A stretch of 64,000 nucleotides of DNA from an uncultured bacterium. GTDB taxonomy: Bacteria > Cyanobacteriota > Vampirovibrionia > Gastranaerophilales > Gastranaerophilaceae. The stretch is taken from the NCBI GenBank assembly GCA_950022495.1, contig CATLLJ010000007.1, positions 45,433-109,432 on the forward strand, read 5' to 3'. The first letter of the stretch is position 1; every line of letters starts with the position of its first letter. This document shows, one piece after another, positions 17,135 through 25,731 of this stretch. A model generated the notes under the pieces. It ran no database searches. It was not told the DNA's origin and worked only from the letters and a program-made list of their open reading frames with translations. Both the position numbers and the translations under genes were made by a program.

Positions 17135-20100
17135 ATGTATATTAAACAATTAGAGATAGATAATTTTAAGTCATTTGCAAATAAATCAGAAATCCCCCTT
17201 TTGAAAGGGTTTACGACTGTCTCGGGTCCAAACGGCTCCGGTAAGAGTAATATTATAGACAGTGTGATGTTTGCATTAGGCCTGCGTACCGGTAGTGCAC
17301 TGCGTATTGAAAACCTTTCAGACTTTATCACAACATTTAATAATAAAAACGAAGCAATGGTTAAAGTTACTTTCGGGGATGTTGATACTCTTGGCGAACT
17401 TTCTGTTGCTAGAAGAATTAAAAAAACTAATCAAGGTTATGCAAGTACATATTATTTAAATGATAAAATTGATACATTAACAAATATTCGCGGAATTCTG
17501 GAAAAATATAACATTACCCCTAACAGCTACAATGTTATGATGCAGGGTGATGTTAACAGTATTGTTATGTGTTCATCAAAAGCTCGCCGCGGAATTATTG
17601 ATGAAATTGCCGGTGTTGCAGATTTTGACCGTAGAATAGATCAAGCAACTAATGAATTAAAAACCGTTGAACAGAGAGTTGAAACAGCTTCACTTATTTT
17701 GTCTGAGGTTGAAAAAAATCTTGAACAGTTAAAAGCGGAAAGAGAAGTTGCACTTAAATATAAAAAATTACAGGAAGAAAAAGCCGGATTTGAATCTCAA
17801 ATCGGTACTGTGAAGTTTTTTGATTTGAAGCGTAATCTTGAGATGGCTCATGAAAACATTCTTCAATCTAATAAAAAATTAAAAGAAGAACAGCTTAATA
17901 AAAAAGATTTAGATGAAAAAATTCAGCTAATAACTGAAAAGTACAAAGAATTAGATGCAAAATTAAAAGAACAGGGTGAAGATGAGCGTAACAAATTAAA
18001 AGATGCTCAGAGTGATTTGTCAGCCCGTATTCAAACTAAGAAAAACGCTATTGATTATTCGCAAACTCAAATTCAAAAGGGCTTGCAATCAATAGAAAAT
18101 GCAAAAAACGGTATTGAAACATATAAGAAAAAAATCGAAGATGAAAGATTAAATATTAAACTTTCTCACGATAAAATCGGCATAATCGAAACTCAGCTTA
18201 AAGAAAAGAAAGATGAACTTGCTCAAAAGTTGAAAGATATATCAGGTTTGAGTTCTACTGCTGATAAATATATTCAGGAAAGAAACGATTTATCAAGAAC
18301 TCTGGATTCTTTAAAAGATAAAGATAATGAACTTTTGAAAACCTCTTTACCAAAAGAAAACGAATTAAAAAATCTAAAAAAAGAAGTTCAGGATGCAAAA
18401 GATTTTATTGAAAACGCAGAAAATGCCAAGGCAAACTTCGGTGACAATCAATCGTTGAAAGAACTTCAAGTTTCTGATTTGAAAAAAGAAATGGATGAAT
18501 TAAAAGAAATCCAGACTAAAACAATGAAGGAACTTGATGACACAAAAACTGCAGTAGAGCATTATGATTATGATGTTAGAGCTGCATACAGAAAATTGTC
18601 TGATATTGAGGCTCAAAGAAGAGCTAATTCATCTTCTGCATCAAGTCTTCCTATTAATACCGTAATGAATGCCAATTTAGAAGGGGTTCATGCTCCATTG
18701 ATGCAGCTTGGTTCTGTTGATGAGGAGTATTCGCTTGCTCTTGATATTGCTTTTGGCGGACGCTTATCGCATATTGTTGTGGATGATCCTCATGCAGCTT
18801 ATGTTGCAATGGAACTTTTGAACTCTTCAAAATCAGGCAGGGCAACATTTATTCCTTTGAGTAAAATTAAAAAAGCCCCTACAAGATTACAGCTTCCAAA
18901 AAATTCAGGAGTTATTGACTTTGCAATTAATCTTGTAGATTTTGATGATATGTATCTGGATGCATTTTTCTATGCGGTTGCAGATACCTTAATTGTCGAA
19001 GATGCGGAAGCTGCCGAGCAATTGATGGGTAAATATCGTATGGTTACTCTTGATGGTAAATTGTACGAAAAATCTTCAGCTATCACAGGCGGTTACGTTA
19101 AAAAATCAGCATTCGGCTTCGGACAAAATGATGATAAAGAGTTAGAAAGAGCTAAAGCAAAATTAGAAGATTTGCAGAAAAAATACGACGAAGCTTGTGC
19201 AAAACGCAGAGAATTAGAAAATAAACTTGACAGAATAAGAGTTTCTTATTCTTCATCTTCAACGGAGTATTCAAAGGCTAAAATTGAACTTAGCAATATG
19301 AATTCTCAATTTGAAAACAGTCAGGCTTTATTAGAAACAAAGAAAACTTTTGTTTCTGAAAATGAACCTAAAATTGATATCCTAAATAACGAATTGGATA
19401 AGATTGAAGCTAAAAGAATTGAATTATCCGAACAAATTCAAGACTCTCAAGACAAGCTTGCTGAATTGGATAATCTTTTAAATGACAAAGATTTGAAGGA
19501 TTTAAAAGAGAAAACCAAAGGGCTTGAAGACGAAATTCGCCGTATTGAAAATAATCGAATGAATGTTATTAACGAAATCCAAGGTTTTGAAAACACTATT
19601 AAATTCAATGAACAGTTGATTATTTCAAAAGAAGAAGATATTAAAAATACTACAAAAAATAATGAGTCTTTAGAAAAAGACAAAGAAACTTATAAAACCG
19701 AAATCATTCAATTAGAGGAACAATTAAATTCCCTATCTGATAAAATTGCCGTAATTGATGAAAAAATCGGTGAACTTGTGAAACAAAAAGAAGAAATTCA
19801 TAGCAGTTTAGTTGAATTACAGACAAATAGTGCTGTTAAATCATCTGAAATAGAGAGAATAAATGAGCAGATTGAATCATTTAAGGCTCGTAGACGCGAA
19901 TTGGAACCTCAACTAAAAGAAGCTTCTGAGCTTTTGGAACAAGCAGGTGTTGAAGTTGAGAAGCTTGAACCTGTTCAGATTTCTATTGAAGAGTTGAACG
20001 CAAAAATTCAAAGACTTGATAAGAGAATGCAGGAACTGGGCGATGTTAACATGCGTGCAATTGTTTCTTATGATGAGATTGCCGGCAGAAAAGAAGAATT

Positions 20101-20644
20101 AGACAAGCAAATTAATACATTGACTACCGAACGTCAGTCAATTTTAGAAAAAATGAACGGTTTTGAAACACAGAAAAAAGAAGCATTTATGACTACTTTT
20201 ACTGCTATCAATGAAAACTTCAAGGATATTTATCATCAATTATCAGAAGGTGAAGGTCGTTTAATTCTTGAAAATGAGAAAGAACCATTCACAGCAGGTA
20301 TGACTATTGAGGCAAAACCTCGAGATAAAACTACAAATAATAAATTAGGTGCTCTTTCAGGCGGAGAAAAAGCTTTAACAGCACTTGCACTGGTATTTTC
20401 AATTCAAAAACATTTGCCGGCTCCATTCTACGCATTGGATGAGGTTGATGCAAGTTTGGACACAATGAACGTTGAAAGAATTGCTGATATGGTTAAAAAA
20501 CAATCATCAGATACTCAGTTTATTGTTGTAAGCCATCGCAGACCTATGATTGAGGCGGCTAGCAGAACAATTGGTGTAACTCAAAAAGAAAAAGGTAAAA
20601 CTAAAGTTACAGGTGTAAAATTAAGAGATGACGATAATGAATAA
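17135..20644 (+). CDS. smc: Chromosome condensation protein SMC
   Basis: Full-length SMC ATPase of 1169 residues, the core of the SMC-ScpAB condensin. Walker A GPNGSGKSN is at residues 31-39. A long coiled coil follows, then the hinge at about 507-660, a second coiled coil, the ABC signature LSGGEKA (about 1074) and Walker B FYALDEVDASLD. The start MYIKQLEIDNFKSF is the family start; a GTG 27 bases upstream is in frame but less likely. It overlaps scpA by 8 bases, and scpB follows, giving the complete complex in one operon. Confidence 0.97.
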   Translation: MYIKQLEIDNFKSFANKSEIPLLKGFTTVSGPNGSGKSNIIDSVMFALGLRTGSALRIENLSDFITTFNNKNEAMVKVTFGDVDTLGELSVARRIKKTNQGYASTYYLNDKIDTLTNIRGILEKYNITPNSYNVMMQGDVNSIVMCSSKARRGIIDEIAGVADFDRRIDQATNELKTVEQRVETASLILSEVEKNLEQLKAEREVALKYKKLQEEKAGFESQIGTVKFFDLKRNLEMAHENILQSNKKLKEEQLNKKDLDEKIQLITEKYKELDAKLKEQGEDERNKLKDAQSDLSARIQTKKNAIDYSQTQIQKGLQSIENAKNGIETYKKKIEDERLNIKLSHDKIGIIETQLKEKKDELAQKLKDISGLSSTADKYIQERNDLSRTLDSLKDKDNELLKTSLPKENELKNLKKEVQDAKDFIENAENAKANFGDNQSLKELQVSDLKKEMDELKEIQTKTMKELDDTKTAVEHYDYDVRAAYRKLSDIEAQRRANSSSASSLPINTVMNANLEGVHAPLMQLGSVDEEYSLALDIAFGGRLSHIVVDDPHAAYVAMELLNSSKSGRATFIPLSKIKKAPTRLQLPKNSGVIDFAINLVDFDDMYLDAFFYAVADTLIVEDAEAAEQLMGKYRMVTLDGKLYEKSSAITGGYVKKSAFGFGQNDDKELERAKAKLEDLQKKYDEACAKRRELENKLDRIRVSYSSSSTEYSKAKIELSNMNSQFENSQALLETKKTFVSENEPKIDILNNELDKIEAKRIELSEQIQDSQDKLAELDNLLNDKDLKDLKEKTKGLEDEIRRIENNRMNVINEIQGFENTIKFNEQLIISKEEDIKNTTKNNESLEKDKETYKTEIIQLEEQLNSLSDKIAVIDEKIGELVKQKEEIHSSLVELQTNSAVKSSEIERINEQIESFKARRRELEPQLKEASELLEQAGVEVEKLEPVQISIEELNAKIQRLDKRMQELGDVNMRAIVSYDEIAGRKEELDKQINTLTTERQSILEKMNGFETQKKEAFMTTFTAINENFKDIYHQLSEGEGRLILENEKEPFTAGMTIEAKPRDKTTNNKLGALSGGEKALTALALVFSIQKHLPAPFYALDEVDASLDTMNVERIADMVKKQSSDTQFIVVSHRRPMIEAASRTIGVTQKEKGKTKVTGVKLRDDDNE

Positions 20645-21461
20645 TAATCTTATAAATGCAGAAGATTTAGAATCTTCAATATATAGACAAAACGGAGGTT
20701 TTGATGCCAATGATGGTATCGGCATTCTGGTTGATATGGCAAAATCCGGTAAAATTGATCCATGGAATATTGATATTCTTGATGTTACTGAAAAATATCT
20801 TCAAAGAATGATTGAGTTGAAATCTCTTAACTTAAGGGTTGCAAGCAGAACTTTGTTATTTGCTGCAATTTTATGCAGATTGCAATCTAATGTTTTGTCG
20901 GGACTTTCAATGGATGACTTTAGAGAAGAACCTCAGGATGATGTGATTTATGACGATGACGGTTTCCCTATTGAATACGCTGAAGAAGATCAGGAATTTA
21001 TTCCGACAAGCAATGTTGTAAGTTTTGATGAAGCTCTTCAACGCAGAACCAGTATTCGTCTAAATCGTAACAGAGTTGTTACTTTGAAAGATTTGATTAA
21101 GCAGTTAGAGTTTTATGAAAAACTTGAAAAACGTGCTTCTATGAAAAGTGCTCATGAAAGAGCAAAAAGACATGTTAGAAATTATTCAAGATTAACTCCG
21201 GATGAAATTGTTTCTATGGCTCACGAAGAATATATTGAAGAAGCAGTTTTGAAATTAAAAGATAATCTTGAGCAAATTTTTAGTTCAACAAAAAAAATTG
21301 AATTAAATGATTTATCTGTATTGGGCTTAGATAAAATAAGTGCATATATTGCATTGTTATTTTTGAGTCGTGATACTGATTATGAATTAGAACAGGATGA
21401 ATTTTATTCCGATTTATACGTAGTAAAGGGCGGGTTGAAAAATGCAGCAGTTGAAGGCTAG
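20637..21461 (+). CDS. scpA: Segregation and condensation protein ScpA (kleisin)
   Basis: Kleisin subunit that bridges the SMC heads. The N-terminal SGKIDPWNIDILDVTEKYL and LRVASRTLLFAAILCRLQS are typical of ScpA. An acidic linker (about 85-120) and a C-terminal winged-helix region follow. The start at 20637 is chosen from a GAG at suitable spacing; an in-frame ATG at 20628 would add three residues. It overlaps smc by 8 bases and scpB by 20 bases, so translation is coupled. Confidence 0.93.
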   Translation: MNNNLINAEDLESSIYRQNGGFDANDGIGILVDMAKSGKIDPWNIDILDVTEKYLQRMIELKSLNLRVASRTLLFAAILCRLQSNVLSGLSMDDFREEPQDDVIYDDDGFPIEYAEEDQEFIPTSNVVSFDEALQRRTSIRLNRNRVVTLKDLIKQLEFYEKLEKRASMKSAHERAKRHVRNYSRLTPDEIVSMAHEEYIEEAVLKLKDNLEQIFSSTKKIELNDLSVLGLDKISAYIALLFLSRDTDYELEQDEFYSDLYVVKGGLKNAAVEG

Positions 21462-21951
21462 AATTGAAGCAGTTCTTTTTGTTACCGCAAAAGCATTGTC
21501 GCTTGATGAAATTTCAACATACCTGGATGTTGAACCGGAGCAGATAGAAGAAGCTATTTTAGAATTGATTATGGATTATGCATCAAGAGATGGTGCACTG
21601 GAAATTGATGATGAAAACGGTTATATCTTGCAGGTAAAAGAAGACTACAGTGATATTGTTGAAAAAATTTGTCCGATTGATTTGTCTCCGGCAGTTCTAA
21701 GAACATTACTTGTGATTGCATTAAAAGAACCAATCAGACAAACCGAACTTGTAAAGTTACGTTCTGCAGCTTATGAACATGTTGCTGATCTTGTAGAAAA
21801 AGGTCTTGTATCTAAGCATAAAGACAAAAATGGCAGAAGTATAAATATTAAAACTACTGCTAAGTTTGCAGAATATTTTAAATTAAAAGGGGATACCAGA
21901 GCTCTTGCCCAGCAGTTAGAAAGAGATCTTGCAGAGAAAAATAATGCGTAA
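21442..21951 (+). CDS. scpB: Segregation and condensation protein ScpB
   Basis: A 169-residue kleisin-interacting subunit with two winged-helix domains. The opening LKARIEAVLFVTAKALSLDEIS and the central LRTLLVIALKEPIRQTEL match the ScpB pattern. It overlaps scpA by 20 bases at its start and the metzincin gene by 8 bases at its end. It completes the SMC-ScpA-ScpB operon. Confidence 0.93.
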   Translation: MQQLKARIEAVLFVTAKALSLDEISTYLDVEPEQIEEAILELIMDYASRDGALEIDDENGYILQVKEDYSDIVEKICPIDLSPAVLRTLLVIALKEPIRQTELVKLRSAAYEHVADLVEKGLVSKHKDKNGRSINIKTTAKFAEYFKLKGDTRALAQQLERDLAEKNNA

Positions 21952-23224
21952 GTTTTTGTTAGGGATTCTTTTAATTCTTCTTGTTGTTTTATTGCTGTAT
22001 AAATCTCCTTTCAGCGGTATGTATTATTATAATGCTGCAAAGAAAATGTATGATGCAGGTCAATATGAACAATCTATTCCTGTTTTTGAAAAGTCTTTAT
22101 TTTCAGACCCTAAAAATTTGTTAGCAAGGTTTAATTATGTACTTGCTTTATCTAAATCAAAACCAACATTATCTGTTCAAAAAAAATTATATGATATGGG
22201 TAATTCAAAATATGAAGATGAAGCTAAGAAATATGCAAGATTTCAGGCAGTTTCGCTCAGGCATAATCTTTTAAAAGGGCTTGAAGGAAATTATATTCAT
22301 AATGCTTTGATGGGTAATGATATTTTGAGATGGGATTTGAATACTTTTCCGCTAAAATTTTATATCGAAAATCCTGACACTGTTCCCCCATATTATATAA
22401 AAGAGGTTAAAAATGCATTAAACCAGTGGACAGATAGAACAAATTTTGTGAAATTCCAAGAAGTTTCTGACCCTGATTCTGCCAATATTCTTATTAGATT
22501 TAAAAATATTCCGTCTGATATTTGTAGCGGAAATGTTTGTCCTTATGTTGTTGCGTATACAGAACCAGTTGTTTCTGGAAATAAAATTCTTCAAAAAATG
22601 GAATTGAATTTTTATAAAACAAACCCGAAGATGCAAAATTTTTCAGCACGAGAAATTTATAATACCGCATTGCATGAAATTGGGCATACTTTAGGAATTA
22701 TGGGACATAGTGATAATCCGTCCGATATTATGTATTCATCATCTGATGGTGCAAGTTTATATGCGTTTTATACTTCATCCCTGCAATATTTATCGCTGAA
22801 TGATTTAAGAACTTTAGCTTTGTTATATCGCTTGCAGCCGACAATTAGTAATACTAAAAATATTAGCAGCGAAAGTTTATATTATGCCCCTTTAATTCTT
22901 GGCAGTGAAGATGCTCGATTAAGGAAAAAATTAGAAGAATATTCTGCATATATTCGTAAATATCCTAATTTTGCGGCAGGATATATTAATATTTCTTCAG
23001 TATACGTTGATATGGGTGATTTTGATTCTGCTTTAGCTGCTTTAGATACAGCTTTTCCGCTTGCAAAAACTACGGATGAACAGTATCTCATATATTACAA
23101 TAAAGCTATTATTTATTATAATAATCAGGATAAATCTACGGCATTTAATTTTGCTTTGAAAGCAAAAGCTATTAAGGATGATGAAAATATAAACGAATTG
23201 TTATCAGATATTAAGAAATTATAA
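21944..23224 (+). CDS. Membrane-anchored metzincin (matrixin-like) protease with TPR segments
   Basis: A 426-residue protein. An N-terminal hydrophobic anchor (residues 5-20) is followed by a TPR-like unit (AAKKMYDAGQYEQSIPVFEK) and then a metalloprotease domain with HEIGHTLGIMGH (about 244-255) and a Met-turn DIMYSS. The zinc motif HExxHxxGxxGH is complete, as in M10 and other metzincins. A C-terminal pair of TPR units (DMGDFDSALAALDTAF and the next) follows. It should act at the outer face of the inner membrane. It overlaps scpB by 8 bases, so it is translated from the condensin operon; why is not apparent. The ATG at 21944 is preferred to a TTG at 21929. Confidence 0.87.
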   Translation: MRKFLLGILLILLVVLLLYKSPFSGMYYYNAAKKMYDAGQYEQSIPVFEKSLFSDPKNLLARFNYVLALSKSKPTLSVQKKLYDMGNSKYEDEAKKYARFQAVSLRHNLLKGLEGNYIHNALMGNDILRWDLNTFPLKFYIENPDTVPPYYIKEVKNALNQWTDRTNFVKFQEVSDPDSANILIRFKNIPSDICSGNVCPYVVAYTEPVVSGNKILQKMELNFYKTNPKMQNFSAREIYNTALHEIGHTLGIMGHSDNPSDIMYSSSDGASLYAFYTSSLQYLSLNDLRTLALLYRLQPTISNTKNISSESLYYAPLILGSEDARLRKKLEEYSAYIRKYPNFAAGYINISSVYVDMGDFDSALAALDTAFPLAKTTDEQYLIYYNKAIIYYNNQDKSTAFNFALKAKAIKDDENINELLSDIKKL

Positions 23225-23240
23225 TATTTTATTATTTGTA

Positions 23241-23269
23241 TTGTTATCTTTTTTATTTCGTGTTATATA
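23241..23269 (+). promoter_or_regulatory. Extended -10 promoter with predicted leaderless start
   Basis: TTGTTA (23241-23246)-17-TATATA (23264-23269), with TGT before the -10. The expected transcript start coincides with the ATG at 23276, and no Shine-Dalgarno is present. Confidence 0.5.
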
Positions 23270-23275
23270 CCAGTT

Positions 23276-23968
23276 ATGATAACTAATGCATCCTTTACTA
23301 ATACCCCAATATTATCAACAGAATATAATGAATTGAAAAAACGTTCTACCTTGAAGCGTTTACAGGCTTTACGTCATAAATCTTTAGAACGAGAAATTAC
23401 AACGGATGATAAAATTCGTGCAGGTATTGGCTCTGTTATTGGGATGGCTCTTCCGTTAATTTTTTTGATGAAAAATCAGAAAGTAAAAAATCCATTTAAA
23501 CTTAATTACGGGATGAAAGAAATGATAATTTTATCAGGGGCATCTATCGTCGGTGGTGTTAGTTTAGGTATGATTGGTGAAAAAAAGAGCACTAATATGC
23601 ATAAGCTAAAAGAGGGTGTTTTTCAATTCTTTAATGCATCTATTCCGGCTTTATTTGTCGGATTAGGGCTAAAATATTGTGAGGCAGGCGGAGCTAAATT
23701 AAATACTCCTCTGGCAAAAATATTAACTACAATTGTTGGTTTAGGTGTTGGTGTACATGTAGCTGCAATGCTATCTAATAAAGTATGCGATCCGAAAGAT
23801 TTGGAACCTGATCGTAAAATTACATTGAAAGATTCCGTTGCAAATGTTGATGATTTAATAGGTGCACTCGTATTAGCAAAAGTTCCGGTCATAAATAAAC
23901 TGAAAGTAGAAAGAATACTTCCGTTAATTTATTCATATTGCGGTTACAGAGCTGGAGAAAGTAACTAA
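23276..23968 (+). CDS. Polytopic membrane protein of unknown function
   Basis: A 230-residue protein. The N-terminal 45 residues are hydrophilic and basic, beginning ITNASFTNTPILS, which loosely resembles the Phe-centred motif of the small proteins here. At least four hydrophobic segments follow (about 49-66, 81-98, 113-128, 142-160), several Gly-rich. No family was recognised. It has its own promoter, apparently leaderless, separate from the smc operon. Confidence 0.75.
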   Translation: MITNASFTNTPILSTEYNELKKRSTLKRLQALRHKSLEREITTDDKIRAGIGSVIGMALPLIFLMKNQKVKNPFKLNYGMKEMIILSGASIVGGVSLGMIGEKKSTNMHKLKEGVFQFFNASIPALFVGLGLKYCEAGGAKLNTPLAKILTTIVGLGVGVHVAAMLSNKVCDPKDLEPDRKITLKDSVANVDDLIGALVLAKVPVINKLKVERILPLIYSYCGYRAGESN

Positions 23969-24016
23969 GTTAATAACGTAGAGTATTTACCATAATTTTC
24001 AAAGAAATTAAGAATT

Positions 24017-25285
24017 TTAATTTGTAATTTTTTTAGAAATAACAAGTGCATTAGATAGTGCGATTCCTCCTGCTTGCTGCGGTCTGTTGACAATTTGGCC
24101 GTTTACATACATTACTGTTGACCCACCGCCGTCAAGATTTATAGCATTAGTGCAGCCTAATGATTTCATAAATCCAGCCAGTTCGGTTAGAGTCAAACCG
24201 ACAGAACTGCCCTCTCTTCCATCTGCAGTGACAAGTATAAGGTCATTGTCTTTTGTGTAACCTATAGCTGTCCTCGGGTTACGTCCCCCTATTGACTGAA
24301 GTTTTTGGGCAGTCATGTCGATAAATATTTGATTATCCTTAACTAAGTAAGGTCCACCGCTAATAATATGTTTAACATTTTCCCATTTCGGATTTGTTTG
24401 AATTTCAATATTAACTTCTTTTGCTCCAAATAATTTGCTTAACTGAGATTTTGGACCAACAATTACATATCCGTTTTCAGGAATAGAAAGGGAATTGGCG
24501 GAAGCTGCCGTAATTTTATTTCCTTCAATTTGAAGTTGAACACCATACCGTGGTGAAGCAGGGGCATATTTCCCCCAATCCCTTGTATAAATTAATGTAT
24601 ATGAGGATAACATTCTAGGCTGGTTTATATTATCAATTTTTATTACTTCATTGTTGCCGGTGATTTTTCCGTTAAATTGAACCCGTCCAACGTCATAACC
24701 ATTTTCAAAAATTCCCATGGCTACTCTGTCATAAATTGGTCCGGTATAGATTTTTTTATCAATCATTAGTGTTCCTAAAGGAACTCCTGTTTGAGGTTTG
24801 AAAAATCCGCCGTTGATTGCAACTATGGAATTTGTGTTTTGTGCAATTGTCCTCAATGAACGTTTGCTATGAAGTGTGTTGGTTGCTGTGGCCGGTTTTA
24901 CTTCATAATTTTTTGCAACCTGCTGGTTAATTTCAACAACATTTATCCTAACAGGTCTTCCATTAAAATATTTGACCATTTTAATGTGTTTAATACCTTC
25001 GGATACATTATTTATTTTCAATCCGTGGTACTTATTTTTTATTCTTGTTTCAAATTTTTCTTTCTTTATTTCTGGGTTCATTTCTTCTTTCAGATACTCT
25101 GTCATTTTTTGCAGATGAGGAGCACTAATTGAAGTATTTGCAATTAAATCATTTGCAAACATTGGGGGCGGCTGAGTAATTGTATTAGAAAGAGCTAAGG
25201 TGAAAAACAGCGAAAATGTTATTGCATATTCGCAAGCTCTGTACGGAACAATAAATTCTTTTTTCTCGTGAATAAGTGTATCCAT
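24017..25285 (-). CDS. Phosphodiester glycosidase (NAGPA) domain protein, membrane-anchored
   Basis: A 422-residue protein. One hydrophobic segment near the N-terminus (about 18-37) acts as an export signal or anchor. The C-terminal two-thirds is a NAGPA domain (as in the lysosomal uncovering enzyme and bacterial YngK-like proteins): IVAINGGFFKP, NPRTAIGY and the signature NLDGGGSTVMYVNG with a final GIALSNAL. The family removes sugar phosphodiesters, and in bacteria it acts on envelope glycans. AAGGTGA lies upstream of the ATG. A promoter and a structured leader precede it. Confidence 0.9.
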   Translation of the reverse strand: MDTLIHEKKEFIVPYRACEYAITFSLFFTLALSNTITQPPPMFANDLIANTSISAPHLQKMTEYLKEEMNPEIKKEKFETRIKNKYHGLKINNVSEGIKHIKMVKYFNGRPVRINVVEINQQVAKNYEVKPATATNTLHSKRSLRTIAQNTNSIVAINGGFFKPQTGVPLGTLMIDKKIYTGPIYDRVAMGIFENGYDVGRVQFNGKITGNNEVIKIDNINQPRMLSSYTLIYTRDWGKYAPASPRYGVQLQIEGNKITAASANSLSIPENGYVIVGPKSQLSKLFGAKEVNIEIQTNPKWENVKHIISGGPYLVKDNQIFIDMTAQKLQSIGGRNPRTAIGYTKDNDLILVTADGREGSSVGLTLTELAGFMKSLGCTNAINLDGGGSTVMYVNGQIVNRPQQAGGIALSNALVISKKITN

Positions 25286-25340
25286 AGTGTCACCTTGCTG
25301 TTAGTAACTCGGATACCTTTTTGTTTTTAGAGTGGTGTGG

Positions 25341-25385
25341 GGAATAACACTCATCAGAAGCCTATGAGGGCAAATAGGGTGTTCC
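25341..25385 (-). other. Structured 5' leader of the NAGPA gene
   Basis: On the minus strand GGAACAC pairs with GTGTTATTCC (bulge of one to two bases) and encloses a second hairpin, CTCAT-9-ATGAG. The first base lies at the start predicted from the promoter at 25393-25421, so the transcript would begin with this structure. A transcript-stabilising 5' stem or a regulatory RNA element are both possible. Confidence 0.5.
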
Positions 25386-25392
25386 TACTATT

Positions 25393-25421
25393 ATTGTAAC
25401 AAATATTTACAAATACTTCAA
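25393..25421 (-). promoter_or_regulatory. Promoter of the NAGPA gene
   Basis: Minus-strand TTGAAG-17-TACAAT with TGT before the -10 (extended). It predicts a start near 25386 and a 100-base leader. Confidence 0.6.
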
Positions 25422-25498
25422 TCCTTTTGCTGGTAAGACTTTTACAAAACTAAATAGTGGTAAAGTTACACTAAATGCGGTGAAACTGCTGCCTGTAA

Positions 25499-25731
25499 CC
25501 AGTCAAGTCTCACGATAATTGGTAGCAAGATACCCCCGAGCGGCAGCACCCATTGGTAACCTGCTCAAGTTTCAATGTGATTGGTGGCAAAATCCCCCGT
25601 GTGGTGAGCATCCCTAGGTAACTGCTCAAGTTTCAAGATTATTGGTAGCAAAATACCCCGGGCGGCGAGCACTCATTGGTCATGAAACTTGCAAATTTTA
25701 CCAAAATTGGTAGCTATATTTACCCCCACAC
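25499..25731. repeat. Imperfect 61-bp tandem repeats, non-coding
   Basis: Three full units start at 25499, 25561 and 25622 (62, 61 and about 61 bases), with a partial fourth to 25731. The conserved core on the plus strand is CTCAAGTTTCAA, then ATTGGTAGCAAAATACCCC, then GAGCA. GAGCA/TGCTC ends of a unit can pair. The block is clearly richer in G+C than its surroundings. It lies between the helicase stop and the NAGPA promoter, in a 446-base stretch with no gene. Confidence 0.7.

Noticed and set aside
25499..25731. Possible CRISPR array
   Set aside because: Units are contiguous imperfect 61-bp tandem repeats without a constant repeat/unique spacer alternation, and no cas gene is present.
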